Part shown: in pieces, positions 44,821 through 53,808 of the stretch
How the letters are laid out: each line of letters opens with the position of its first letter
Numbering within the stretch: the first letter of the stretch is position 1
From: Imtechella halotolerans
Lineage (GTDB): Bacteria; Bacteroidota; Bacteroidia; Flavobacteriales; Flavobacteriaceae
NCBI RefSeq assembly: GCF_028743515.2
Contig: NZ_CP117969.2
Span: 1,051,001-1,115,000 of the forward strand
Direction of reading: 5' to 3'
Length of the DNA: 64,000 nucleotides
Translations under genes and position numbers: made by a program
The notes under the pieces: generated by a model
Told to the model about the DNA's origin: nothing
What the model saw: the letters and a program-made list of their open reading frames with translations, nothing else
The model's database searches: none

Positions 44821-47400
44821 TTATGCTGAATTTCTACTTGCGTTTATATTTCCAAACAATGAACGGGTTACCATCTTTTCATACACCTCCATTGTAGATG
44901 CATCCATAATCTTATCACGTTGAATTTGCTGAATACGTCTTAAAGCGTATTGTTGTATCGTTAATAATGGTAAAACAATTTGTTCTCTTATTTGTATAGA
45001 AGCTCTACCACTTTGTGTATTTTCCATCAGTTCACTGTATCCTGTAAGCTCTAATAATAGTTTTTTCGTAAGCTCATACTCATCATTAATAAGCGACCAA
45101 AAAGCACCAAACTCTTCATCATCCTTCATATACGCGGTCAATTTAAAAAATGATTTAGTTAGACTCATCATACTATTTTCTAGTAAAGTTTTGAAAAATA
45201 AAGAACTATTATATAATGCTTTAACTTTATCAAATTCACCTTTTACTTTAAATTCGTTAAGTGCTGTACCCACCCCAAAAAAGCCTGGAACATTCTGTTT
45301 TAATTGACTCCAACTACCCACAAACGGAATGGCTCTTAAATCTGAAAAAACTAAACCATCCGCCTTCCCTCTTTTGGAAGGTCTACTTCCTATGTTTGTT
45401 TTCGCATAGTACTTTAAGGTACTCATGCGTTCCAAATACGGAATAAACATCGGATGATTCTTAAATTGGGTATAGGCAGAATAACTTACTTCAGCCAATT
45501 CCTGCAACACTATCTTTTCATCTGCAGCTAAAACAGCCTTTTTATCATTGAAAACCTGATTAGAAATACCTGCACTTAGAAGTTGTTCCAAATTATATTG
45601 ACTTGAATCAAGTGTGCCAAAATTTGAGCTTATAGTCTGACCTTGAACCGTTAACTGAATTTCTTCGTTTTCTATCTGAGAACCTAAAGAAGCATAAAAC
45701 TGATGTGTTTTACCGCCACCACGTGCCGGAGGGCCTCCTCTACCATCAAAAAACACCACCTTAACGCCATACTTTCGAGACATTTCAGTAAGCTCTTCTT
45801 TAGCCTTATAAATACTCCAATTTGCCATTAAATAACCTCCATCTTTAGTACCATCTGAAAACCCTAACATAATCACTTGCATTTCGTTACGATTGGAAAG
45901 ATGTGCTCTATAGCTAGTGTGTGTGTACAATTGCTCCATTACAGCTGGTGCCCCTTTCAAATCGTCAATGGTTTCAAATAATGGAATTACATCTACAGAG
46001 GGTTTTTCCCAGTCACAAAGGTGTATCATAGCTAGTGTCTCAAGAACGTTAAGAGCACTTCCATTATTACTTATTATATATCGATTAGCCCCTTTTTCTC
46101 CATTGCGTTGTTGAATTGACTTCATGGCATATATGGATTCAAGCGTACCACGTACCATTGGGTTTTCGAACAATGATGGATTAATCTCGCCTTTTACCTT
46201 AGTCAGCGCTTTAATTTGCTCCACTTCCGTTAGGTTTGAATATTCAACAGGTAGGTATTCTCCTTTTGTTACAGCTGCAATTTCGGTAATTACACTATGA
46301 TGAACTCTGGAATCCTGACGTATATCGAGTGTAGCAAAATGAAACCCGAAAATGGCCACTTTATCTATCAAATCATCCAATTCCTCTACAAACAATGACT
46401 GATGTTCTAATACTAACAACTCTCTTAATTCCTGTAATGTAGCCTTAAATTCTTCCAAAGTATAGGAATCGGAAGCACCGGAAACAAAACTACTCTCATA
46501 TAACTTTCGCTCCATTTCAGCTATAAGGACATCTGCTTTTACGAATGTTATACGACGTTTTAATTTACGTATATCCCTGTAGTAATTCTTTAAAATGGTA
46601 CTTTTAAGCCTTGCAGCAACATCAAGAGTTATTTCAGCCGTCACAAATGGGTTCCCATCACGATCACCCCCTGGCCAAAATCCTAAATTAATAATTTCAT
46701 TAGGCAACATTTCTCCTTTTAACATATTATGTCGAATATACCCATATATTTTACCCACCGAATGGTAAAACACATTTTCTAAATACCAGATAAGACTTAC
46801 TGCCTCATCAAAAGGAGTTGGCTTTTCCTTTTTAAAGAAAGGTGTTTTCCCTAATTGAGCTAACAATTTCTTGATAACGGGTAAATCATTTTTCTGAACT
46901 GCTGTTGCCAAATCAGTTATAATACCCAAAACAGCTCCAGGATAAAACTGTGTTGGGTGAGCCGTTAGCACTGGGCGAATTTTAAACGTTTCCAAACAAG
47001 CCTTTAACTCCTTCTCTTTCCCCTTTGCTTCTGCCTTTTCTTTAATATTTCGCATAGTTCCTAATCCGTCCATATTATTGACTACAGGAAATGCTGCATC
47101 TTCAATAGCATCAAACAAAACCACTTGTCTCTCGATATATTGTATGAATCGAAACAATAGATCATTCTTCTCCTTTTCGCTGGGATTATCAAGATATTTT
47201 GCGAAAAAAGTCTCAATAATTTGAGTTGGGTTTTGATTATCATCATACCCTCTAATACAAACGTCAGAAAATAGTGGAAGAAGCGCACCTGTATTGGTGA
47301 TTTTGTCATAAGGTAACGTCATGAAAAGGCTGTTATATATTTGGTATTTAGACAGCACTTCATCATTGAAACGTTCAATCTTAGGTTTTCGTAACATCAT
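44821..47400 (-). CDS. ppc: phosphoenolpyruvate carboxylase
   Basis: 859 residues. The bicarbonate/PEP catalytic His is His148 in VLTAHPTQ; GGDRDGNPFV, MLGFSDGTKDGG and FFDGRGGPPARGGGKTH carry the catalytic loop and the second His/Arg. It carboxylates PEP to oxaloacetate and refills the TCA cycle. The C-terminal tail ends NASRNSA, where most family members end in a conserved Asn-Thr-Gly; the overall domain is complete. Confidence 0.95.
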   Translation of the reverse strand: MMLRKPKIERFNDEVLSKYQIYNSLFMTLPYDKITNTGALLPLFSDVCIRGYDDNQNPTQIIETFFAKYLDNPSEKEKNDLLFRFIQYIERQVVLFDAIEDAAFPVVNNMDGLGTMRNIKEKAEAKGKEKELKACLETFKIRPVLTAHPTQFYPGAVLGIITDLATAVQKNDLPVIKKLLAQLGKTPFFKKEKPTPFDEAVSLIWYLENVFYHSVGKIYGYIRHNMLKGEMLPNEIINLGFWPGGDRDGNPFVTAEITLDVAARLKSTILKNYYRDIRKLKRRITFVKADVLIAEMERKLYESSFVSGASDSYTLEEFKATLQELRELLVLEHQSLFVEELDDLIDKVAIFGFHFATLDIRQDSRVHHSVITEIAAVTKGEYLPVEYSNLTEVEQIKALTKVKGEINPSLFENPMVRGTLESIYAMKSIQQRNGEKGANRYIISNNGSALNVLETLAMIHLCDWEKPSVDVIPLFETIDDLKGAPAVMEQLYTHTSYRAHLSNRNEMQVIMLGFSDGTKDGGYLMANWSIYKAKEELTEMSRKYGVKVVFFDGRGGPPARGGGKTHQFYASLGSQIENEEIQLTVQGQTISSNFGTLDSSQYNLEQLLSAGISNQVFNDKKAVLAADEKIVLQELAEVSYSAYTQFKNHPMFIPYLERMSTLKYYAKTNIGSRPSKRGKADGLVFSDLRAIPFVGSWSQLKQNVPGFFGVGTALNEFKVKGEFDKVKALYNSSLFFKTLLENSMMSLTKSFFKLTAYMKDDEEFGAFWSLINDEYELTKKLLLELTGYSELMENTQSGRASIQIREQIVLPLLTIQQYALRRIQQIQRDKIMDASTMEVYEKMVTRSLFGNINASRNSA

Positions 47401-47424
47401 AGCTTTTAATTGAAATGTGAAGAT

Positions 47425-47462
47425 ACAAAAAGCCCTCTTAACACTAAATGGATAAGAGGGCT
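47425..47462 (-). terminator. terminator of the Lrp/AsnC gene
   Basis: Perfect 10-bp inverted repeat (47430-47439 with 47453-47462), 13-base loop, T-rich 3' end on the minus strand; 25 bases after the regulator stop. Confidence 0.85.
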
Positions 47463-47487
47463 ATGCTTACGGATTGTAACATAATGA

Positions 47488-47967
47488 TTACATATCTTTA
47501 AAAATCGTATGCATCAATCGCTTTTTGTCATTAATGCTTTCTTCTAGGGAAATCATAGTTTCGGTACGAGATACACCATCAATGTCGTCAATACGGAAAA
47601 TAATTTCTTTAGCGTGCTTTGTGTCCTTGGCTCTTATTTTACAAAAAATATTAAACTTTCCAGTAGTAATATGAGCTACCGTAATGTATGGAATATCATT
47701 AAGTCTCTCTAAAACAAATTTCGTCTGATGGGTCTTTTCAAGAAAAATACCAACATAGGCTATAAATGAATAACCTAATTTCACATAATCTAAGGTAAGC
47801 GATGAACCCTTTATAATACCAGCTTCCTCCATTTTCTTAACACGAACATGTACTGTACCAGCAGAAATTAATAACTTCTTGGCAATATCAGTAAATGGAG
47901 TACGCGTATTATCAATCAGCATGTCCAAAATTTGATGATCTACTTCATCTAATTTAAATTTTCCCAT
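47488..47967 (-). CDS. Lrp/AsnC family transcriptional regulator
   Basis: 159 residues from ATG 47967 (an in-frame TTG two codons earlier is possible). N-terminal winged helix (LDEVDHQILDMLIDNTRTPFTDIAKKL..SAGTVHVRVKKMEEAGII) and C-terminal RAM/ligand domain (HITTGKFNIFCKIRAKDTKHAKE). It should bind DNA as an octamer with an amino acid effector. Target genes are not evident; it could serve ppc or the peptidase nearby. Confidence 0.9.
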   Translation of the reverse strand: MGKFKLDEVDHQILDMLIDNTRTPFTDIAKKLLISAGTVHVRVKKMEEAGIIKGSSLTLDYVKLGYSFIAYVGIFLEKTHQTKFVLERLNDIPYITVAHITTGKFNIFCKIRAKDTKHAKEIIFRIDDIDGVSRTETMISLEESINDKKRLMHTIFKDM

Positions 47968-48040
47968 TTTCAAATTTTATTAATCGTAAAGAATATGCAA
48001 AAAAAGCGATTTTTATTGAAATAAATCACTTAAAAATCAA

Positions 48041-49150
48041 CTAAATTTTAAGGTATCTTTGATTTTGTTGTATTTTTGTTAAAATTTCCCAAAGTAAATC
48101 TTGTCCGAAAACGTTTTCGGAAACTTCCTTCACACCTACAGACGATAAAGAAGTTTCTTTATGCCCGTAAAACCCCTGCAAATTTCCAATTTTTTCAAGT
48201 GTTGGCATAAAAACAATGCTATTATTTTGTAAAATTTCTTTAAATAATATTCCTACATTACTTTGCATTCCGGTAACATCATCATAAAGAAGTATATCTA
48301 CAAAATTTTTACCGTTTTCTGGAATTTCAAAATATGAATCAACCCCTACTCCGTTTACATCGTTGAACGCGATATATGTTATAGCTGTAACTAAAGCCTC
48401 ATATATATACACTCTAGTTGTATCTCTTTCATAATCAAGATTATAGTGGCCCGCTTCAAATAGAATTGTTGGTGTGTTTAGAGATGTAAACATATCCCCA
48501 ACACAGTTAATATTAAAACCATCATCATACCTACCTACTTGATTAGGTATAAGTTCTTGTAATTGCTCATTCATTTTAACGATGACCTCCATAGCCTTTG
48601 CTCGAGAAGGAGTGATAGATCTAGATTCTTCCGCAGCTGGTGCTAAAAAGGAGACCGTGGCAGGATACGAGGTCTCACCCACAGAAAAAATAGTACGTTG
48701 ATCATGAAGATTAAAGCAGAAATCGGGTTTAATTTGATCATAAATAGCCCTTAATATCTTACTTTCTGGTTGGGTTAAGTCTAAAGCATCCCTATTTAAA
48801 TCAACTTGGTTGGCATTTATACGTGTATATGCCTTAGATCCGTCCGGATTTAACATAGGGATAATATACAAGGTACAACGATCCAGTAAATCACCTGAAA
48901 AAGAAACATCCAATCGACACCTATTCATGAAATCAATAAGCGCTTTAGTAGTGGTACTCTCATTACCGTGCATTTGAGACCAAAGTAGTAGCTTTTTAGG
49001 CCCTGTTCCAAGTTTATACATATAAATAGGAACTTTATTCACAGATTCACCCAATAGCTCAGGTATAAAACCATATTCATAAAGTATAGGAGTAATATGT
49101 TCAAAAGTAATATACCGGCCAAAGAGTCTCTCTTCTTTAAACTGAATCAT
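48041..49150 (-). CDS. M14 family zinc carboxypeptidase
   Basis: 369 residues without signal peptide. Zinc ligands are in SQMHGNEST (HxxE) and the later His in FCFNLHDQRT; NPDGSKAYTRINANQVDLNRDA supplies substrate-binding Asn-Arg. The N-terminal block (MIQFKEERLFGRYITFEHITPILYE, cited partly) is the usual Bacteroidetes form, whose role is peptide or cell-wall peptide trimming in the cytoplasm. It is divergent from the XRE regulator across a 313-base region with repeated dyads. Confidence 0.88.
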   Translation of the reverse strand: MIQFKEERLFGRYITFEHITPILYEYGFIPELLGESVNKVPIYMYKLGTGPKKLLLWSQMHGNESTTTKALIDFMNRCRLDVSFSGDLLDRCTLYIIPMLNPDGSKAYTRINANQVDLNRDALDLTQPESKILRAIYDQIKPDFCFNLHDQRTIFSVGETSYPATVSFLAPAAEESRSITPSRAKAMEVIVKMNEQLQELIPNQVGRYDDGFNINCVGDMFTSLNTPTILFEAGHYNLDYERDTTRVYIYEALVTAITYIAFNDVNGVGVDSYFEIPENGKNFVDILLYDDVTGMQSNVGILFKEILQNNSIVFMPTLEKIGNLQGFYGHKETSLSSVGVKEVSENVFGQDLLWEILTKIQQNQRYLKI

Positions 49151-49463
49151 GATAATAATAAATTAGGATTACAAAAGTAAACATAGTCCGATTTACAAAA
49201 GTAAACAATAAAAATTGAAAAATCAGTTAACAGTTGTATACGTTATACCGTTTGATTATACACAGGTAAACTACCGATTTTAAAGGGTATAGACAATTAC
49301 TATAGGTATTACTTATTTGTCTATATATCAGTAATTTAATACTTTAAATATGAAGTAAATGTTTAAATAAATTGATACTTATTCAGATGGTAATTTACTT
49401 TGTTTTAGCTATTGTTACAATTGTGAACTACATATGTAACCATATTTTGATTACATTTGTAAC
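49151..49463. promoter_or_regulatory. 313-base divergent regulatory region with repeated dyads
   Basis: Two identical copies of TTACAAAAGTAAAC (49169-49182 and 49193-49206, 24 bases apart) lie near the carboxypeptidase start; read on the minus strand each contains TACTTTTG, an exact -7 box. Near the XRE start are three TTACA-N2-TGTAA-type dyads: 49415-49426, 49428-49439 and 49451-49462. The middle of the region (about 49210-49410) holds nothing I can name. Confidence 0.6.
49451..49462 (+). promoter_or_regulatory. perfect TTACA-N2-TGTAA dyad adjoining the XRE start
   Basis: TTACATTTGTAA is one base before the start codon region at 49464 and overlaps an exact -7 box TACATTTG (49452-49459). Two related sites with one mismatch each lie 13 and 23 bases apart upstream. 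The pattern suits autorepression by the adjacent regulator, but binding is inferred. Confidence 0.5.
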
Positions 49464-49859
49464 ATGATTCAATTTGCCCAAAGACTCCAACAACTACTAG
49501 ATTATTATGGTATCACGGCCTCCGCATTAGCAGATACCATCAATGTTCAACGCTCTAGCATTTCTCATCTCTTATCTGAAAGGAATAAACCAAGTCTTGA
49601 TTTTATAATGAAGATTTTGGAGGTATATCCAGAAGTTAGTTGGGAATGGCTACTACATGGTAAAGGTGAATTTCCAAAAAACGTATTAAATAAAGACAGT
49701 GAGTCCTACCCTCCTAAAACTTCGATAAAAGTACCAGAGCCCGATTTATTTTCAAATACGGAAGTTATGAGCAAGTTGGACGAACCTCATAAAAAGAAAA
49801 AAATCACTAAAATCATTATGTGTTACGATGACCAAACTTTTGAGGTATACGAGCAGTAA
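49464..49859 (+). CDS. XRE-family HTH regulator
   Basis: 131 residues. The N-terminal Cro/C1 helix-turn-helix (FAQRLQQLLDYYGITASALADTI then RSSISHLLSERNKPSLDFIMKIL) is clear; a linker and a basic C-terminal part (HKKKKITKIIMCYDDQTFEVYE) follow. It is a DNA-binding repressor-type protein, preceded by operator-like dyads that suggest autoregulation. The start lies close to a predicted -7 box, so the mRNA may be leaderless. Confidence 0.88.
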   Translation: MIQFAQRLQQLLDYYGITASALADTINVQRSSISHLLSERNKPSLDFIMKILEVYPEVSWEWLLHGKGEFPKNVLNKDSESYPPKTSIKVPEPDLFSNTEVMSKLDEPHKKKKITKIIMCYDDQTFEVYEQ

Positions 49860-49888
49860 TTTTTTGTAATTTGCACTAAAATTACTTT

Positions 49889-50269
49889 ATGAAAAATAGC
49901 GTACCTTTTGTCTTACTTCTTTTACTTATTACTACAGCATGTTTTCAACCGGAACGGAATTGTACCGATTTTAAAACAGGTACCTTTGAATTCGAAGCTG
50001 AAGTTAACGGTGTAAAAGAAAAAACTACTTTTTTTAGAAATGATAGTATCGAAATTGACTATTATCAAGGTGTGGCCGATACTTCAAGTATTCGTTGGTT
50101 AAGTGATTGCGAATACATTCTTACTAAATTACATCCAAAAAATAACCAAGAGCGTAAACCTATTCATATGAAAATTTTAACTACCAAAGGAGATACCTAT
50201 GTTTTTGAATTTTCTATGGTGGGTGATGCTGAAAACAAGCATAAAGGAACTGTCAAAAAACTAGAATAA
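49889..50269 (+). CDS. predicted lipoprotein of unknown function
   Basis: 126 residues with a lipoprotein signal (hydrophobic stretch ending LLLITTAC, Cys 18). The mature part is beta-rich with polar, charged strands (GTFEFEAEVNG, IHMKILTTKGDTYVFEFSMVG). No catalytic motif is seen. It lies 4 bases before the TerC gene, so they are likely co-transcribed. Confidence 0.75.
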   Translation: MKNSVPFVLLLLLITTACFQPERNCTDFKTGTFEFEAEVNGVKEKTTFFRNDSIEIDYYQGVADTSSIRWLSDCEYILTKLHPKNNQERKPIHMKILTTKGDTYVFEFSMVGDAENKHKGTVKKLE

Positions 50270-50273
50270 TTTT

Positions 50274-51068
50274 ATGGAGCTTTTCTTAAATCCCGACGCT
50301 TGGATTGCTTTATTAACACTTACCTTTCTAGAGATTGTATTAGGTATTGATAATATCGTATTTATTTCCATCGCAGCTAACAAACTACCTGAACATCAGC
50401 GAGCAAAAGCGACAAACATTGGATTAGTATTAGCAATGGTACAACGTATTGCATTACTTTTCGCAGTATCATTTTTGGTTTCCCTTAAGGAACCATTTAT
50501 GCACATTGATTGGGGTTGGTTTAAATCAGGAATTAGCGGGCAAACCATTATCCTCTTTTTAGGTGGACTTTTTCTGTTATATAAAAGTACCTCGGAAATT
50601 CATGAAAAGGTAGAAATGCCTGAGCATAGTGAAGAATCTCTGCGAAGTAAGAAAATTTCAACACTTTCCTCTGCCATAGTTCAAATTATATTAATAGACT
50701 TTATATTCTCTATCGATTCTATTTTGACTGCTATAGGTATGACCAATGGAATAACTCCTAATCATAATGATGCTCTAATACTTATGATCATTGCCGTAGT
50801 GATCTCCATAATTGTAATGATGATTTTTGCAAATCCGATTCGTAAATTTATTCACGAAAATCCATCCATGCAAATCCTTGGGCTGGCTTTCCTTATACTC
50901 ATTGGATTTATGCTTATTACCGAAGCCGCTCACTTATCCCATACAAGTGTATTTGGCAATGTAGTAGGTGCTATTCCAAAAGGATACCTCTATTTTGCTA
51001 TAGCTTTCTCATTATTTATTGAATTCTTAAATATGAGAATGAAGAAAAAAGCTTCTTTGAAAAAATAA
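50274..51068 (+). CDS. TerC family integral membrane protein
   Basis: 264 residues with about seven membrane helices. The Asp-rich helix signatures LTFLEIVLGIDNIVFISI and IDFIFSIDSILTAIG, each with a buried acidic residue, define the TerC/Alx family. Members act on metal ions, often manganese efflux. It lies just before a bidirectional terminator. Confidence 0.92.
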   Translation: MELFLNPDAWIALLTLTFLEIVLGIDNIVFISIAANKLPEHQRAKATNIGLVLAMVQRIALLFAVSFLVSLKEPFMHIDWGWFKSGISGQTIILFLGGLFLLYKSTSEIHEKVEMPEHSEESLRSKKISTLSSAIVQIILIDFIFSIDSILTAIGMTNGITPNHNDALILMIIAVVISIIVMMIFANPIRKFIHENPSMQILGLAFLILIGFMLITEAAHLSHTSVFGNVVGAIPKGYLYFAIAFSLFIEFLNMRMKKKASLKK

Positions 51069-51072
51069 ATCT

Positions 51073-51100
51073 AAAAAAAGCGCCTTCTGGGCGCTTTTTT
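51073..51100. terminator. bidirectional terminator between TerC and parC
   Basis: GC-rich stem GCGCC (51080-51084) with GGCGC (51090-51094), extended by A/T pairs into A and T tracts on both sides; between the stop codons of two convergent genes. Confidence 0.9.
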
Positions 51101-51108
51101 GTTTCTAG

Positions 51109-53763
51109 TTAAAATAAAGTGATTTGTCCATCATCTTCGGTTTTAGTTTCACCTTCATCAGGATTCAACGTAACGGTAACTGGTTTTTCATTTTCATCCA
51201 CTGATTCTTCTTCAACAACTTCTATTTCCTCAGGAGCTATAGGTTCAGGTTCTTCAAAGGCTAAAGAAGTTAAGGTATTAATGGATTTTAGCTTATCGGC
51301 AGTAAGTTGATTCCCTAGCGCTTTTATTCCTTTAATGGCAATAAATTCTTCCAAGTTTATTTCTTGATTCGGCTTTACTTCTTTCCCTTTAACTTTTGTA
51401 AATTCTATCTCAGCCACTGGACGCCAATCAGTAGATATCCATTCTAATTGAGTCTTTGGATGTTCAGAAATGAAAATTTCATCTTTATTTTCGTTTTCTA
51501 TTACAAAGCGTTTAACAAAATAACGCTCTTTCTCTCCTTCGTAATAAATGACCGAAATAGGCTTCTTTGGATGCCATTTTTCAAGTACAATCATATCACT
51601 GTCAAAATGGGTTGATAGATCAGGTAATATAGTTTTTAAACTACCATTTTGACGAATAATTAATAATCGATCATCCCCTTTAAATTCACCAAGTAGTTCT
51701 CCTCTTCCATCCACATTAAGACGTTGAACTGTATCATCAAACCAAATTTTCCTAGGTTTTAAGGTAGATACCCCTCTTTCTTTCAACTCAATACGTTTAA
51801 CTGTATATTTTGTGACTAGATTACCTTTAGAATTTCTTCCCTTAATAAGTACATCCGCAAAATCAAGATCCCACTTAAGTTTTTTGATACTTCCTACTTG
51901 ACGAAGATTAACAGTGACCACTTCAGCTTCTCCATTAGGGTTAGCTGTAAAATACAACACCTCGGATCCCGCCTTCTCTTGTGTAAGATCATATTCCTTA
52001 TCACGTGTAATTCCGGTAACATGAAAACGTTTAATATAAGCTGCTCCACCTTTACCATCCTTATAAATCATATTATAAATGGTGCGCTTGTCATTTTTCT
52101 TAAAGACTGCGATATGGATAATATCTTTACCTACATAGGTTTTATCTGAAACCTTTGTAATAATCATTTTGCCATCCTTGGTGAAAACTATAATATCATC
52201 AATATCGCTACAATCATCTACATATTCATCCTTTTTAAGTGAGGTACCTATAAAACCTTCAGCTCGGTTTACATAAAGCTTCGTGTTTCTAATAACTACT
52301 TTGGTTGCCTCAATATCATCAAAAAGACGGATCTCGGTTTGACGTTCTCTACCTTTGCCATACTCTTGTTTCAATCTCGTAAAATAAGCTATAGCAAACT
52401 CAATTATATGGTTCAAGTTATGAGTAACTTCAGCGATTCTTTCTTCAAGTGAATCAATTAACTGCTGTGCTTTATCGATATCAAATTTAGAAATACGCTT
52501 GATTCGGATTTCTGTCAATCGTACAATGTCTTCCTCGGTTACTGCACGCTTAAGATGCTTAATGTGTGGTTGTAACCCTTTGTCAATGGCACTAATTACT
52601 CCTTCCCAGGTTTCTTCTTCTTCAATATCACGATAAATTCTATTTTCAATAAAAATACGTTCTAAGGACGAAAAATGCCATTGTTCCTCCAATTCTTGTA
52701 GTTGCACCTCTAACTCTTTTCGGAGCAATTCCACTGTGTTCTCTGTAGAACGTCTAAGCATCTCAGATACTCCAATAAAATTAGGTCTATTATCTTCAAT
52801 AATACAACCTAAAGGAGAAATGGAAGTCTCACATGCAGTAAAAGCATACAATGCATCAATGGTTTTATCCGGTGAAATCCCAGATGGTAAATGCACCAAT
52901 ATTTCAACTTCTGCTGCTGTGTTATCTTCAATTTTCTTAATCTTAATTTTTCCCTTCTCGTTTGCCTTTAAAATGGAATCAATTAAAGATGAAGTATTTG
53001 TGCTAAATGGAATTTCGGAAATAACAAGGGTGTTCTTATCCATCTGAGCGATCTTTGCCCTAATACGAATTTTACCACCTCGTTCTCCATCATTATAATT
53101 GGTGACGTCCATGATTCCTGCCGTTGGAAAATCAGGATAAATTTCAAATTTCTTTCCCTTAAGATGCTTTATGGAAGCCTCGATTAATTCATTGAAATTA
53201 TGGGGTAGAATTTTGGTCGATAACCCTACGGCGATTCCTTCCGCACCCTGCGCCAATAGTAACGGAAACTTTACAGGAAGATTAACCGGCTCCTTTTTTC
53301 TTCCATCATAGCTTAACTGCCAATCTGTAATTTTTGGGCTATACACTACATCAAGGGCAAATTTTGATAATCTTGCCTCAATATAACGAGATGCAGCGGC
53401 TCCGTCTCCAGTAAGGATATTTCCCCAGTTTCCCTGAGTATCAATAAGAAGATCTTTCTGTCCTATCTGTACCATCGCATCAGCTATACTAGCATCTCCG
53501 TGGGGGTGATACTGCATGGTATGCCCTACAACATTGGCGACTTTATTATAGCGTCCATCATCAAGTTCTTTTAAAGAGTGCATTATCCGGCGTTGTACTG
53601 GCTTGAAGCCATCTTCAATTGCAGGTACAGCACGTTCTAAAATCACATAGGAAGCATAATCCAAAAACCAATCTTTGTACATCCCAGTAACCTTGGTAAT
53701 TGTATCATGGGAATCTAATTGATGTTGTTCTTCGTTATTTAGGTCGTTATCTTCCGTTATCAT
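51109..53763 (-). CDS. parC: DNA topoisomerase IV subunit A
   Basis: 884 residues. N-terminal breakage-reunion domain: ERAVPAIEDGFKPVQRRI, YHPHGDASIADAMV and the catalytic Tyr127 in GAAASRYIEARL. A coiled segment (about 380-450) and a beta-pinwheel-like C-terminal domain follow; the last 40 residues are strongly acidic. The position equivalent to quinolone-critical Ser83 of E. coli GyrA is Ala91. It pairs with ParE encoded 45 bases upstream and decatenates chromosomes. Confidence 0.92.
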   Translation of the reverse strand: MITEDNDLNNEEQHQLDSHDTITKVTGMYKDWFLDYASYVILERAVPAIEDGFKPVQRRIMHSLKELDDGRYNKVANVVGHTMQYHPHGDASIADAMVQIGQKDLLIDTQGNWGNILTGDGAAASRYIEARLSKFALDVVYSPKITDWQLSYDGRKKEPVNLPVKFPLLLAQGAEGIAVGLSTKILPHNFNELIEASIKHLKGKKFEIYPDFPTAGIMDVTNYNDGERGGKIRIRAKIAQMDKNTLVISEIPFSTNTSSLIDSILKANEKGKIKIKKIEDNTAAEVEILVHLPSGISPDKTIDALYAFTACETSISPLGCIIEDNRPNFIGVSEMLRRSTENTVELLRKELEVQLQELEEQWHFSSLERIFIENRIYRDIEEEETWEGVISAIDKGLQPHIKHLKRAVTEEDIVRLTEIRIKRISKFDIDKAQQLIDSLEERIAEVTHNLNHIIEFAIAYFTRLKQEYGKGRERQTEIRLFDDIEATKVVIRNTKLYVNRAEGFIGTSLKKDEYVDDCSDIDDIIVFTKDGKMIITKVSDKTYVGKDIIHIAVFKKNDKRTIYNMIYKDGKGGAAYIKRFHVTGITRDKEYDLTQEKAGSEVLYFTANPNGEAEVVTVNLRQVGSIKKLKWDLDFADVLIKGRNSKGNLVTKYTVKRIELKERGVSTLKPRKIWFDDTVQRLNVDGRGELLGEFKGDDRLLIIRQNGSLKTILPDLSTHFDSDMIVLEKWHPKKPISVIYYEGEKERYFVKRFVIENENKDEIFISEHPKTQLEWISTDWRPVAEIEFTKVKGKEVKPNQEINLEEFIAIKGIKALGNQLTADKLKSINTLTSLAFEEPEPIAPEEIEVVEEESVDENEKPVTVTLNPDEGETKTEDDGQITLF

Positions 53764-53808
53764 TTAGTTATAAGGATATCAAGCGTTTATAATAATTTGA
53801 ATAAGAGC

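Noticed and set aside
49890-51068. Possible toxin-antitoxin pair involving the XRE regulator
   Set aside because: The genes next to the regulator code for a lipoprotein and a TerC membrane protein, not for a small toxin, and the M14 carboxypeptidase is a normal enzyme.
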